DNA from: Gautieria morchelliformis
Lineage: Eukaryota; Basidiomycota; Agaricomycetes; Gomphales; Gomphaceae
NCBI GenBank assembly: GCA_015179125.1
Contig: WHVA01000428.1
Location: 35,824-99,823 of the forward strand
Direction of reading: 5' to 3'
DNA: 64,000 nt
Each line of letters starts with the position of its first letter. The first letter of the stretch is position 1. This document shows positions 32,152-43,573 of this stretch, piece by piece. The position numbers were made by a program, and so were the translations under genes. The notes below the pieces were generated by a model. The model was not told the origin of the DNA, did not search any database, and saw only the letters and a program-made list of their open reading frames with translations.

Positions 32152-34409
32152 TCCTCTTTGTGCCTCGCGGCCGCTGTCCTAATACTGGACTTAAGCCGGG
32201 GGCACTCCGCCTTCTTGTGGCCAGGTTGGCCGCATTCAAAGCACATGGTGCTGCTTTGGCTGCCGCTGGGCCGATTGTTAGGCCGGCCCAACGCTTTCGT
32301 TGGTGGGGCAGGTCGTGGGGATGACCCTGACACTTGAGGCTGTTTAGCTTCAGGCGGGCGTCCAGCTTGTGCTGGGTGTGGGGGCAGCAGCCGTTGTCCT
32401 GTTCCACTTCTTGAGAAAAGGTTGGGCCTGGTCAGGCCCGCTTGTGTCAACGGCTTGCTCCCTGTGAGCCAGGCAGCGCTTGCCGTTGCTGCTGCACTTT
32501 CTGCACGGCGCATCCCCATGTTGTATCGGGATGCCTCCTCGATCATCCGGGCCGACTCGAAGAGTTGCTCTATTGAGCTGCTCTCGGAATTATAGCCCTT
32601 TTTGAGGACTTCGTTGCGCAGCGTTTCACGCAGCCCCGACACAAACCGTCTCCGGAACGTGTAATCGTCTGGCGGCTGTATCATACGTGCTGCATATTTC
32701 GTGAGCTCGTTCAGCATTTCCTGAACGGTTTTCATGCCCTGCATGACTGCGTCGAATTTATTCGATGCGTGATGGTACGTCAGTGTGTGCAGGAACCTTT
32801 TTTGAAGGTCTTGCATCACAGTTTCCAGTGTCCAGCTGCAGACCTGGCGATCGAAGCATTCTACGTTTCGAAGGAACCACTCCTTGGCTTCGCCGGTGAG
32901 GTGAGTGCCCACATAGCCGACCTGCATGTCTATGCTGGTTGGCCCTAGGAGGCAATTCATTTTCAGCCATCTTAGGATGGCTGCCACGAAGATTTCAAAC
33001 TCTTCGAGGTCAGATCCCCCGGCATATGGCTTGGGGTGAGCCAATTTCACGCCGGCTTTCGCTAGCACAGACTTCTCCGGGTCTGTGTCCGCGGCGTCTG
33101 CTAACGCCACGCGGATCATCCGTGTGATCCCGTCGTATGGTTCCATTGGTACGACGTTGGCCTGGTCAGGGATTCCCTGGCCTTCCGTTTGGGCCATGGA
33201 TCACTCGCGCGGCTGTGACGCTGTGCGGGGCAGGCTGTTGTATGCCCTGATGGGCCCCGGGCCCGGATCGGGCTCGGGATCGGGAGCATTTTGTGCTCTC
33301 GGTTCCGGGGGCATTTTGTGCCTGGTGTCCCCGGTCAATCCCGCGTTGCGGATCCGCAGCCTGCTGTTGTAGGCTGCACGCGCCTGCCGTGCGTCCTGTA
33401 TGGCTCGCGTGAGCTGATCGTTGGGCAGCTGAGCGGTGTGGCTGTGGGCCACTGTTTCCTCAGCGTTCTTCGCTAGTAGCTCGAGTGCCTGCATGTGGCG
33501 GCGGCGGCTTCTTTACGCTGCCAGTGTTCGACTTCGAGCTCTAAGCTCTCGGTCGTCGTTTCAGAGTCAGGCTCTGAGGCGACCTGTTCCCTAATGATCT
33601 GTTGGATCGTCTTACGGCTGTCTGTTGGGGCAGCCGGTTGCTCTTGAGGTTCGTTCCCGAACCTTACGTCCTGTTCGACCAGGACGGCTGGCAGCGGCAT
33701 TCGCTGCTTGTCCCGCTCCTTTCGGCGCGGGTCTTCCGCGTTGTGACTGTGTTCGTTGGCTGCGGACTGTCGCGAGCTTGGGCGCGTTGTGTCGCATTCC
33801 CCACATGGGTGGAGGGCTTTCTGGACGTCCTCCAGCATGGCTGCGTCTTGCAGGATCTCCTCTGCCTGGTGGAGTTCCTTGCCAATTGCCATTAGGGCGG
33901 CGGTGGCATTGTCAAGTTGCAATGCCAGCTGATCGTGCTTGTGGCACGTCAGCGTGCTTCGGTGCAGCGCAGCCTGCACCTGTTTGTTCAGGGCCTCTGC
34001 CATATCGTGGTCGATGGCATGAGCCCTCAAGCTCTTGTGACTGGAGCTCGAGTATTCCGAGCCCTGACCATCGTCTGGGGCTCGTCCTTTTTGCCGTCGT
34101 CGCTCTACTTCGTGAGCATCGGTTCGAGTCGTGGCTTTGTGCCCGCCTCGACGTTGTTGCTCTACCGTCTGACGACGGCGAGACTTCTCTGCCCTTTCCT
34201 CTGTCTCTGGGCAGAGAGGAATGGGGGGGTGGCACCGGCTCGTTGCCCGGCGTTGTCTCTTCCTCAGCCACGCTCGACGAGACATGGTCGGGGTTTTCCT
34301 CGTCCTCTACTGGGGGGACAAGGGCGGTGAGATCTACGATCTCTCCATCTTCTATCGTCCTGGACTCTTGGTCCAGGGTAGCATCAGCCATCGTGTCGCT
34401 GGGCTGCAC
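32152..34409 (-). pseudogene. Gypsy family-B gag
   Basis: Capsid/nucleocapsid region in several frames. The main frame 33197-32152 holds a retrotransposon gag domain (FVAAILRWLKMN, EAKEWFLRNVECFD, LQKRFLHTLTYH, RFVSGLRETLRNEVLKKG) and one zinc knuckle CFECGQPGHKKAEC near 32220. Upstream frames 34409-33912, 34285-33473 and 33494-33201 form an acidic, Arg/Ser-rich N-terminal extension, broken by frame changes. Continuity into protease is cut by the copia element at 32146. Whether 33197 is the true start or an internal Met after a frameshift is not certain. Confidence 0.75.
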
Positions 34410-34607
34410 CTGGGGCGTGGACCTCGAGCTCGTCGCTCATGTCCGTCTTCGACTGCGTGGAATCATCATGCTCACAGCCGACAGTAGAGGGTCTACTGGA
34501 GGGTCTCAACAATGTTTAGTCGTCGATGCAGCAATCTTTTTCAAGATTGCTTCGAATCCACTATCGGTTGGTCGCGTGGCGATCAACCGCAGGATAGTTC
34601 AAAAAGG

Positions 34608-34821
34608 TGTAAAGGATGTCGATCTTAGGACCTTGTATCACAAGGGCACTACAGAACTTGACCAATGAGTGGTATTCTGAATGCTACATAGTGACAGGTA
34701 AGAGTAAGATGTGATGGGGACCGCTGGCCGGTTCCCACGCATAAACTATACAGTGGGTCCCTAAGGGCCCACTGGGATTATGTAATAACTATTGTACATG
34801 TAGATACATAGGTTATTTACA
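34608..34821 (-). repeat. 5' LTR of gypsy family B
   Basis: 214 bp, ends TGTAAATAACC and CATCCTTTACA on the minus strand; three transitions and one indel from the 3' LTR. No clear tRNA 3'-end complement was recognised just inside it. Confidence 0.95.
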
Positions 34822-34826
34822 AATAT

Positions 34827-37800
34827 CCACAGGCTTCTATAATTTTGAGAGATTCATCTCCCACCAATGAAGTTGGCTTTCCTTTATTTTTCCCTTTATG
34901 TACCTTATATGCTCTCTTAGATCGTCACTGTGATGTGCTTTCAAAACACGGCACGATCCAATGTCCATCCTCAGACTCTATATGTCGCCAGAGTGGGTGG
35001 AAGCAACCAATCGATTCCAGCTATCAGCTGCCTATGGGAACCCTTAGCGTATCCCTTACTTTTTCCTCATGGAACTATGGGATGGGGTGTAAAGGAAGGT
35101 GTCGGTGTATCCACGGGTTCTACTGACAGCGACTGTGTTTCAACACAGATGTGGTATTATCGAGCCAGGCTTCTACGTGAACCACGGTTTCAAATGTTTG
35201 GCCGGTTATCGAATGAATACATCATTGATATGTTCACTCGTGACCTCGAGTGCAGGCTCAACTATATCCATCGTAATCAACCTCGAGAGGCAGGTGAAAT
35301 GGCATCCGAGAATGTCTACTTACCTGCCTCCTTCCTTGGATCGAAGAAGTGGGCATCGGAGCAGATTGCAGATGCACTAGCTTTGGTGTCGACGTATGGG
35401 CCGTCTACGTTTTTTATTACGATGACTTGCAATCCACATTGGCCTGAAATAACCCAGCAGCTGTGGCCCGGTCAAGGTTTTGAAGACATCCCCCTGGTCG
35501 TTTGTCGTGTCTTCAAACGAAAATTAACCCATTTCCTCCACTCGCTCTTGTCCATGTTTCCCAATGCAGGTCCTCGATTGTATCTGATATATTGCATAGA
35601 GTTTCAAAAACAGGGGCTCCCTCATTCTCATATTCTTATCAAATATGTGTCTGATTGTATTACCCGCCAAGACATTGACCGTGTCATTTCAGCTGAAATC
35701 CCAGACGATGCTGAAGATGCAGCTCTCATTCGGACTCATATGTTCCATAGCCATCCTCCCTCCAATCGTCCACGCTCACGTTATTGTCAAAAAGAACATA
35801 ACGGTATTCGTACCTGTCGCTTCAAGTATCCACGAGAACTACAACAATCCACCACTTTTGACAATGATGGACGTGTCACTTACCGGCGTCGACATCCTGG
35901 AGATGAAATGGTCATTCCTCACTGTCTTCCTCTTATCAAAAAATATCAATGTCATATCAATTTCGAAGCTTCGGGTAGTGGCCATTTATTCCAATATATC
36001 TTCAAGTATATTCATAAAGGTGACTGTTTCCACATATATCCGTCATTATGTTCAACAACTCCCCAGGACCGGACCGTGCATCTGTTCATCTACAACATTC
36101 TCGTGAGGACACCGTAGATGAGATTGCAGACTTTTGGGATGCTCGGTACTTATCGGCCGGTGAAGCAGCTTGGAGAATATTGGGATTTCGCATAACTACC
36201 AAGGAACCTTCTATAACCCCTCTTCCCATTCACACACCCAACGACACCCTTCACCACCAATACCATCGATCTGCCAATGGTGGTAAATCGATGTCCAAAC
36301 TGGAACGGTACTTCTCTCGCCCGCATGGCGCATTTCATGACAACAATGACAATGCACGGAATTTCGCTGATATCACCTACTCCGAATATTACCGTCTCTT
36401 TCGCTTACAGAAATTGAACCTAGCCTATCAAGGAAATCCTCGGTACTACGTTGAATCTCCAAATGCACAGGGCCTTCCTATGATGCATGTCATCCTATGC
36501 ACACATTGTTGTCCACACATCACCTGCTTACAGTCAGTATGTCCCTCTGAGGGAGAACATTTTTATATATGTTGCCTTCTCCTCTACAATCCTGCCATAT
36601 CCTTTGAAGACCTTCGCACGATTCACGCTCTTTCTCAAACATATCAACATGCAGCCAAAGAACTAGGATTATTTGTAGATCTCTCTGAAGGAGATTTTTC
36701 TATATCGGAAGCCATTGAGAACCTCCGCACCCCAAAACAGCTGCGTTTGTTGTTCATTCACCTTCTAACGAACGATTGTTGTCCTTTACCCATCAACAGT
36801 TGGTCATTGTTCAAAGATGCATTCTCTCAAGATTTTCTATATCAGCAACGTGGCTGTCGAGAAACCGCTTACACCGCCGCTCTCAACGATCTCTCCAAAT
36901 CTCTTGACGAATATGGCAAACAACTGTCTGACTTCAGTTTACCTGAGCCACGGATACATGGCAATGAAGTGCTTCACGAACTACATGAATGGTTGGAAGA
37001 CCGTGACATACTTTACCACCGCTGTCAGATCTCCGTTGCTCACTTTAACCAAGAACAAGCTGCTATCTTTACAGAAATAACCCATGCCGCCAATGCTAAG
37101 CAACCCCTACGCCTGTTCGTCAACGGTCCCGCCGGTCGAGGGAAGATGTTCCTAATGAACGCCGTTTGTGACAGCCGCCGTCATAAACAAGAGATCGTTC
37201 TGGCCACAGCAACCTCAGCGTTCACTGCTCAAATTTACCCAGGTGGAAGAATGACTCACGCTACATTTAAAGTGAGATTCCCTCCTCTAGCCTCCCTGTC
37301 CCCGCCCTGATTTACCCTGGTACCCGTGAACGACGGCTCAGAACTCCTTCTTTTGCCCATTCAGGCAGATGATCCCTGGGGAGAATTGTTGAGGGAAGCA
37401 TCCGTTATCATGTGGGATGAAGCTCCCATGGCAAATCGTGCCGTGCTCGCATGCGTAGACGAGACTTTACGACGGGTCATGAAAAATGATCTGCCCTTTG
37501 GAGGTAAAATCATGGTTCTTCTAGGTGACTTCCGACAGACATGTCCTGTCATCCGCAAGGGATCAAAAATGGACGTGATCGATACGTCCATCCGTAGTTC
37601 CCCTCTGTGGAAAGATTTTTCTGTTCGCCACTTAATACGTCCCATCAGAAACACGGAGGACGCTCTCTTCGCTACGGCTGTGGACCCCATAGGTAATGGA
37701 ACCTCCTCCACGGCTACCCTACCTTTTGTACAGCGAGTAAAGACCACCGCTGAAGCCGTCGATTTCGTCTTCCCTTCTCGTATTCTTACCAATCCTTCCA

Positions 37801-38375
37801 TGTGTCTTTCCCGTTATATTCTCGCAGCTGACTCCATCAAAGAAATGAACGACGCAGACCTTCTCTCACCCCAAAGTGTTCTCAATTACACTGCACGTCA
37901 AACCCCTCCTGGATTCCCTGTGCATTCCCTATCAATTCATCTAGGAGGAATTTATCAATTGATGCGCAATTTCTCCATTGCGCGTGGCCTAGTGAAAAAC
38001 TGTAGAGTCGTTGTCTGCCATATAGGAACGAAACTAATCACCATTAACATGCTCTGTGTTCATGGAGGTCTTAATTATGTCAACCCTGAATCCATCCTAC
38101 TTCCCCGCATCACATTTTCCCATTTCTTCCCTTCCACTGGTCACACCCTCTTGCGCAAACAATTCCCTTTATCCCCCGCGTACGCCACCACATTCAACAG
38201 CTGTCAGGGCCTCACCCTTGATCGCGTTGTCGTCGATCTCACCACTCTTGTCTTCAGCCACGGTCAGCTCTACACCGCCCTCTCTCGCGTTCAATGTAGA
38301 CACGACCTCCGCATCCGCTTAGCTGCTGACAAACATGAAACAAGGAACATCGTTTACAACGAAATCACCCTATAA
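34827..38375 (+). pseudogene. Helitron Rep-helicase, HUH and Pif1 part
   Basis: Continuation of the gene at 15626-16186. Frames: 34827-35060 (SSPTNEVGFPLF), 34930-36117 with the Rep HUH-type motif KQGLPHSHILIKY (near 35620) and FKYIHKGD, 36048-37310 with the linker and Pif1 start, 37326-38375 with SVIMWDEAPMAN (Walker B), LGDFRQTCPVIRKGS and the C-terminal TFNSCQGLTLDR and TALSRVQ. Walker A reads GPAGRGKM instead of GxxGxGK[S/T]. At least three frame changes or stops (about 34990, 36110, 37305) plus the gypsy insertion disable it. Its sequence is clearly different from the Helitron at 1-1887. Confidence 0.85.
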
Positions 38376-39033
38376 CTGTACGCCTTCTTTTTAAATCGTC
38401 GCTCGGATCGCCAGTATACTTCCTTCTATGTGTGACTCTTTCTGCGTCCCCCCCAAGTCTCCAAATCTAACCGTACTTCCACACACACCATGCCTACTCC
38501 ATACACTATTCATACCTACTGTCACTACCAACCTCCCTTCCCTGGCTGCATGATTGCCAATGTACACCCCCCATTGATTACCGTCGGTTCCTAGCCTGTT
38601 AACCGTATTGAAGGTTAATGTAACAGACACTGCCCCATTTCTGGTCCAACGTTACCTTACTCAATACCTACGCCGTCCTTCACCCTGTCCTCCCCGCTAT
38701 CCGTGATCGTACTATGTAACCATACCCGTGTCCGTCACAGCCGATGTTTCACCACACACCGCTCCCTCTTCAACCCGAGCTTTGTCTACTACAACCTCTT
38801 AACCCGTTCTATTATACCTTTACTTCCGAATGAAACTTTTTCCCTTTTTTCCCTTTTCTCTCCTAATGTCTCTCTTTCAGCGTCCATTCTCCTGTCTGCC
38901 ATCACCCTCCTCCTGGCATCCCATCTCCTTCGTCTTTCCCTCCCATTGCCCTCCTTTTTCCCTGCAGTCCCTAACGCCCCTCGACCACTGTATTAGCCAC
39001 ATCCCCTCTTTCTCCCTTCATCATCTCTTTCAA
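38376..39033 (+). other. Helitron interior without a called gene
   Basis: CT-rich sequence between the helicase stop and the second OB-like ORF, comparable in composition to the leader before the first one. No ORF supported. Confidence 0.5.
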
Positions 39034-39496
39034 ATGTCTAGCGTTACCTTGGCCACCAACGTCTCTCTTCGATGTGGTCATCGCCGCGCGTCTTCACCTC
39101 AGTATTCTTTTTACGACGCTATCCTCGAAGGGTTACCTGACCGTACCCTGCCTCTGAAAATAAAGGTTTACAGTCTGCCGGAAAACCCTCTCCTTCCAGA
39201 TGGCACCCCCGTGCACGTGCTAGGGCACATCTTTGCCCCTCCCTTTTCCCCCTGTTTTCATGGACGTTATTTCCCTTTCCACTTACAACAAATACAAACC
39301 TTCCCCCTCCCTTCACGACTCCGTCACTGTTTCCGCTATGGGTACTATTGTGAACGCCAAATATGACTCGCATTCGTGCACTGACACCTTTAATCTTGCC
39401 GTCGCCAACTATGTCAGAGATCGCACGAACAGTTTCCTCTTGGAGTACGTGTCCCTTCCTTCCATGGTGACTGTAACCCCACCTCTCCTTTCTTAG
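39034..39496 (+). pseudogene. Helitron-linked OB-like protein, copy 2 (truncated)
   Basis: From ATG 39034: MSSVTLATNVSLRCGHRR, YSFYDAILEGLPDRTLPLKI, VHVLGHIFAPP, then after a 1-nt frame change near 39240 MDVISLSTYNK, SAMGTIVNAKYDSH and FNLAVANYVRD. Block order and spacing equal those of 14546-15453, with many residues in common, and it ends before the VNTAIYVYG-type half. It lies 660 bp behind the Rep-helicase stop on the same strand. Probably ssDNA-binding by inference only. Confidence 0.5.
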
Positions 39497-39984
39497 ATGT
39501 GTCTGTCACCATGACTCTGACCCCCCCTATCCGGTAAGCCTCTTTCATTTTTGTTTTCACCCTCACCCCACACGGCTTTTAATTCACAGACTCTTACCCT
39601 TTTATCCCCATGAATTTTTCAACACACGTCGAATTTCAAAGAAAAGGTTTCCCGCACGTACGTTTTCACTGTCACACTAATTTAGAACCCTGTTTGATAT
39701 CTTCCATAGCTTCACGTGCTTTGGTCTCAACATGAAATGTAGAACCCTTTTCTCTACTCGCATTGTATAAAACCGTCTCCTCTTCATGAGCGTTCCTCTA
39801 ATGTACACGTACTACTAAAAATGTCTCCTCTTCTACTTCCCTTTGTAATGTACACATACTACTCTTGCCCACTTATCCCAGTTGTTGCCTCCTCTTACCC
39901 ATTCACCAAAGCGAAGCGCAGGCGACGCTTGTCTTATGTGAGCCATTCACTTCAACTGTAGACCAGGGTCCTTTACTCAGATTA
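39497..39984. other. Helitron 3' flank, no feature called
   Basis: No coding frame. A GCGAAGCGC-containing stretch near 39910 could be part of a terminal hairpin but no CTRR end could be assigned. Confidence 0.4.
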
Positions 39985-40661
39985 CCCTACACCTCTCACA
40001 CTTTTACAGGTTCGGTCACAAAGCTTTGGGCATTGGCTGTGCTCACCTATTGTTACGATACGATCCGTCGTAAGGTTGACCGAGGTCGGGGATGAAACCC
40101 GAGGCAAGGTCCGAGGTTACGGGGCGAGGTTTGGATGGGGAAGTAGGAGAGGGACTTGGCTTCAGCTTATGTGCTGCGCCGACCCTACGCATGAGTCCCA
40201 ACTTCGGAGATAAACAAATAAGAGGCGAGGTTTGGCTTAAGAGGCGAGGCTTAGAAACTAGCTAAGGATCGAAGGGACACAATAGTTGATTTTCAGACTG
40301 AGGAGTAGGAATGCATACAAGGGGGTTATATACGAGCGAGGGTACGAGTCAGGGGCGAACATATTAGTGGAGGTCAGGGCAAGGTCAGGAGGCCAAGGTC
40401 AGGGCGAGGTAATATACGAATGATGCGTGATGGAGCGGAATCAGTAACTAAGGGGATACGGGCATGGGATCAAGGTCGGATATGAACTCAAGCTCGGGCT
40501 CGGGCGCGGATAAGGATCATATGTACTCGGGCACGAATATCACAAGGCTCGGGCTCGGAAGAAGGTTCTACCGGTAAGTAACCGGCCAAAGGCCGGGTTC
40601 TTACACCTATCCATGATATCGCTGACACATGATACTAAACACCCAAAATCCAATCTTGACA
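39985..40661 (-). repeat. LTR, gypsy family C (left boundary uncertain)
   Basis: Minus-strand start TGTCAAGATTGG at 40661 matches the solo LTR at 8948-10689, and the segment GGGCATTGGCTGTGCTCAC near 40029 parallels 10634-10652. It abuts the stop of a gypsy pol relic at 40663, so it is the 3' LTR. Interrupted by a second solo LTR at 40051-40604. How far it extends left is not clear. Confidence 0.6.
40051..40604. mobile_element. Solo LTR, TGTTACG-type
   Basis: 554 bp with ends TGTTACG and TTCTTACA and a perfect 5-bp target duplication CCTAT (40046-40050, 40605-40609). Unusually rich in GAGGT/AAGGTC and GGCTCGG repeats. Inserted in the family-C LTR. Start resembles that of the LTR at 59920-60599. 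Confidence 0.85.
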
Positions 40662-40662
40662 A

Positions 40663-40899
40663 TCACATGGTAGACACATGACTAATGACCCAATGCCATT
40701 TGGGCAGGTCGCATGGCTTTGCCACTCCCCAAAGCTCTAGATAATGGTCTAGGGCTTCCAACCCTTTACACAATGACATGAGTTCCTGTGTGGGAACCAT
40801 CTTTGCTAAGAATGCTTGTCCCCGATCACTGTCTGAATGCACCTCGACCGAGCCGTTCTGGTGTCCGAGGTTCCAAACCTCTGAAGGCTTGGCACCCAT
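40663..40899 (-). pseudogene. Gypsy pol C-terminal relic, family C
   Basis: 79 codons whose end (LEALDHYLELWGVAKPCDLP) closely parallels the end of the family-B pol (LEALDSYLELQGVSKPCDLP near 19510). The stop is two bases from the LTR start. Everything upstream is lost. Confidence 0.75.
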
Positions 40900-41234
40900 T
40901 CTGTAATGGCATCTGGTATATATTATGCACAGGGTTGATGTCCACTGGTAGGCGGAAGTCCCTGGCTGCGGTCAGGGATGTGCGGTCACTGTGGAGTATA
41001 TAGTTTGAGGCTGCTTTCGCACAGTTGCGGAATTCATGAACTCTGCGAGTTCGCAGCGGAGTGCGGGACCGATTTCACGTTCACCTTTGTGAAACGCCCT
41101 ATTGTAGCTCTTCCTCGATGCTAGGTTACAAACAGCTCCTGTCATGTATGAACTCCAGGATTCCGCATGAAGTCAGTGAACTCTTGACGTTTTCTACTAG
41201 TGCGGTGTACGGCGAACAAAACCCATTCTTGCCT
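40900..41234. other. Boundary of repeat island and host genes, nothing called
   Basis: No ORF or repeat that I can support; a plus-strand open frame entering 41061-41561 is the antisense of the next gene. Confidence 0.5.
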
Positions 41235-41668
41235 CTATGCCTCAGGCTCAAGCAATGCTTCCAAAGGAACTACCGTGGTTTCTCCATGACTGAACATTCG
41301 AATACCCGTCCTACTGATTTTCAGCTTGGTCGGACAGTTCGGGTCTGGACATGCAATGATTGTGTCGGTCCACATCCAATCGTTTCTCTCCCGACACCGT
41401 TGCTTTGCTGCGAGCAAAGGAAGAACGGCAGCTTCAGATGTTTGGTCACGATACTGAATGACACTTTGCAGTTGCTGTCATGCCAGCACTCACCTAGAGA
41501 ATACATCGAAAATCCTTGCCCATCTGGTAGATTGATCATCTCGCCTTTTAACTCGAAATAATCTCCCTCGCTAGCCCCACACAGAATACGCCGCTGGTCA
41601 CCCTGCGGAACAATCACCTCTACGCGCAGGTCATACAGTTCAAATGTGTCGTCGGTATCTTTCGACAT
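41235..41668 (-). CDS. TIGR04076-family small protein
   Basis: Small protein of unknown role common in fungi and bacteria. Exons 41668-41494 and 41431-41235, intron 62 bp (GTGAGT...AAG), giving 123 residues. Seen: FELYDLRVEVIVPQGD, ILCGASEGDYFELKGEMINLPDGQGFSMYSLA and, after the intron, VLPLLAAKQR, WMWTDTIIACPDPNCP and GIRMFSHGETTVVPL, the order expected for the family. The CxxxxxC-type end could bind metal but this is a guess. Start ATG at 41668 gives the usual length. First host gene right of the repeat island. Confidence 0.75.
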
Positions 41669-41790
41669 GTTGGTCAGTGAGGGTGTTTTTCACATCCAAC
41701 ACGCGTGGGAAGAAATGGAGACAAGCCTATGAACAATTTAATGCCTAAGCATGTGCAAAGTCCAAAAACACTATTTCTAATACTCTCTAC

Positions 41791-42699
41791 TTAGTGGGAG
41801 ACCCCCCCTTTCCTGTGCGGATGTAGGCGATTGAGGCCCCGGAAGATTGATAGAGCGAGGAGGGTGGCCCCGGCATATATTGCTATCCTTATTGTGAAAG
41901 GACTCTCCGTGAGAAATGGGTAGGGAACTAGGAAGGGCACCTTGTTTAGAAAATATGAGACATGATCGAAAATCGACGTACATTCCCCATTGTGACGCGC
42001 ACAATGTTCTGCCCATGATCCATATCCCACACCTGCAAATGCCGCAAGTACCGGCGCAATATAGGTCACATCATATGAAGAGTATGGTGTTTGGACCACG
42101 ATGAATTCTGTGACAAGCGCAATCGTGGGAGTGGCGTGCAGAGCTAGATCTATACTGAGAGGTACACGCGACAATGGAGGTGTTGCGGATGATGAAGAGG
42201 GCTCAGAGTTCCACCCCGGGACGGGAGGCAGGATCATAGCAGGGAAAAACAACAACAGAGTCCAATAGATCAGGGCGACCAACATGGCAACCTACCCGAC
42301 TGCTTTGTCAACGGCGTAAACATGCAAGGGTGCCAAAAGGCGCACAGGAAGAGACACCATCAGTAACGTTCGCTGAGCCTTTTGGAACCCTAAGAGTGTT
42401 TTAACAAAGGCAATGAGCACGTCGAAAAAAAGAATTGCCTTTCAGTGATGGGAAGAGATCCCCAGAAAGGCCTAACAGCATCGTAACACATGCCGCTGCA
42501 AGACTGAAGTAGCCCTGTAAGTATGGTTTGTCGTTCCGGCAGCATATAATTACACTTTCCCAAGAACCGTCAAATACTGCCAGTGGCCACCTGTTTGTTC
42601 TCTAATCCAAGCATCTGTAACAAGGGTATCCAGTTGGTTATATCCCCAAACCATAACAGAGGCAGATATCGAATGTAACAGGATCGTGGGTATCGACAT
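41791..42699 (-). CDS. FAR-17a/AIG1-like membrane protein
   Basis: Multi-pass membrane protein; animal relatives (AIG1/ADTRP) hydrolyse fatty-acid esters of hydroxy fatty acids, but fungal roles are not established. Exons inferred: 42699-about 42558 (LLHSISASVMVWGYNQL, EQTGGHWQYLTVLGK), GYFSLAAACVTMLLGLSGDLFPSLK, FQKAQRTLLMVSLPVRLLAPLH, then 42285-41791 with MLVALIYWTLLLFFPAMILPP, IDLALHATPTIALVTEFIV, YIAPVLAAFAGVGYGSW and PFTIRIAIYAGATLLALSIF. The intron after the second piece appears to start GC (AAAG|GCAATT). An earlier in-frame ATG at 42774 exists; I prefer 42699 because a TATA-like box and a CACGTG palindrome lie between them. Divergent from the FUN14 gene 105 bp away. Exact introns uncertain. 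Confidence 0.6.
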
Positions 42700-42724
42700 G
42701 ACCGTCACTGACGATGAAACAGTG

Positions 42725-42742
42725 AAATTTATAGTCACGTGA
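42725..42742. promoter_or_regulatory. Shared promoter elements: TATA-like box and CACGTG
   Basis: In the short spacer between divergent starts 42699 (-) and 42804 (+): CTATAAATTT on the minus strand (42725-42734) and the palindrome TCACGTGA (42735-42742), a bHLH-type E-box. Suggests joint control of both genes; not tested. Confidence 0.4.
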
Positions 42743-42803
42743 TCAACGCGATTAATTGCCTTTGCAAAGGCCATTGTACTTAGTAGCTCTCCTCTCTATC
42801 AAA

Positions 42804-43573
42804 ATGATGTTCCCAAATAGGTTGCTTACTACCACCACCAAAATTTCACTCCGTCTTTCCCGTACCAATGCATGTACCCTCTCGGCACCATATTGGTCAC
42901 CTGCTCGGAAAGGCTTGACACTTGCCACCGTGCAGAACTCCCGAAGGCATCACAGTACGGGGAGATGGCTTAGTGTCGCTGGAGGTGTTGGCTTGGGTCT
43001 TTCCGCTTCTGTATTTGCAAGTCCCATCCTCTGCGAATGTGAGTAAACATTCTGCTGCCTATTGCTGGTGGTTGACCGTCCCTCCTGCAGCAACAACACC
43101 TCCCGGTTCCCGTCCCGTGTCACCAACAGCAAAGGAGAGCAAAGAAGAGCCTGAAAAGACAAACACATTGCCTCCACCACCCACTTCATCGGTCAACCTG
43201 TACCAGTTGTCGTTTGGGATAGTTGCTGGGGTCTCTGCTGGGGTGTTCATTAAGAAAGGCGCCAAAGCCCTCGCATTTTTTGTGGGAGGGATCTTCGTTC
43301 TACTACAGGTGCTGTTCACCAATACAAGTGTCGCTTCCCTAATTTTACCGTATGTATGTGTAGTACTTCAACTCGCTGTCCTTGATCAAAATAGACTGGG
43401 GGCGTGCGGCCAACAAATTCGAGAGTTTGTTCTATACGATAGACAAGAATGACGCCAAACGTCCGCCCAGCATCTCGTCGTTGTGGCGATGGCTCGTCGA
43501 TTTTTTGACTGCAGACTTCCAACCTAGAGCTTCGTTCTTAGCCGGTCTTACCTTGGGACTCAGAATTGGCTAG
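42804..43573 (+). CDS. FUN14 domain protein (FUNDC1-like)
   Basis: Mitochondrial outer-membrane protein family; FUNDC1 is a mitophagy receptor in animals. Exons 42804-43038, 43091-43308, 43364-43573; introns 52 and 55 bp; 220 residues. Seen: an Arg/Ser/Thr-rich N-terminus typical of mitochondrial targeting, a glycine-rich hydrophobic segment (SVAGGVGLGLSASVF), a Pro/Lys linker, then the FUN14 domain: LYQLSFGIVAGVSAGVFIKKGAKALAFFVGGIFVLLQ, YFNSLSLIKIDWGRA and the final FLAGLTLGLRIG. Length and order fit the family. A CT-rich leader precedes ATGATG; the second Met is an equally possible start. No obvious YxxL LIR motif near the N-terminus was seen. Confidence 0.85.

Larger units (their letters stand above)
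16187..34821 (-). mobile_element. Full-length Ty3/gypsy element, family B, nested insertions
   Basis: Bounded by LTRs of 215 bp (16187-16401) and 214 bp (34608-34821) and a perfect 5-bp target duplication AATAT (16182-16186, 34822-34826). The LTRs differ by three transitions and one 1-bp indel, so insertion is recent. Order in element direction: 5' LTR, gag, protease, RT, RNase H, integrase, chromodomain-type tail, an extra sense ORF (ORF3), PPT, 3' LTR. Inserts: a complete copia element (23634-32146) between gag and protease and a solo copia LTR (18681-19178) in ORF3. Without them it is about 9.6 kb. It sits in the Helitron Rep-helicase gene. Confidence 0.95.

Noticed and set aside
33625-34668. 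347-codon plus-strand ORF
   Set aside because: Antisense shadow of the GC-rich gypsy gag region; no family resemblance.
39900-39935. Helitron 3' terminus (GCGAAGCGC hairpin)
   Set aside because: Stem is imperfect and no CTRR followed by T at the right distance.
41061-41561. 166-codon plus-strand ORF
   Set aside because: Antisense of the TIGR04076 gene, which has clear family motifs and an intron.
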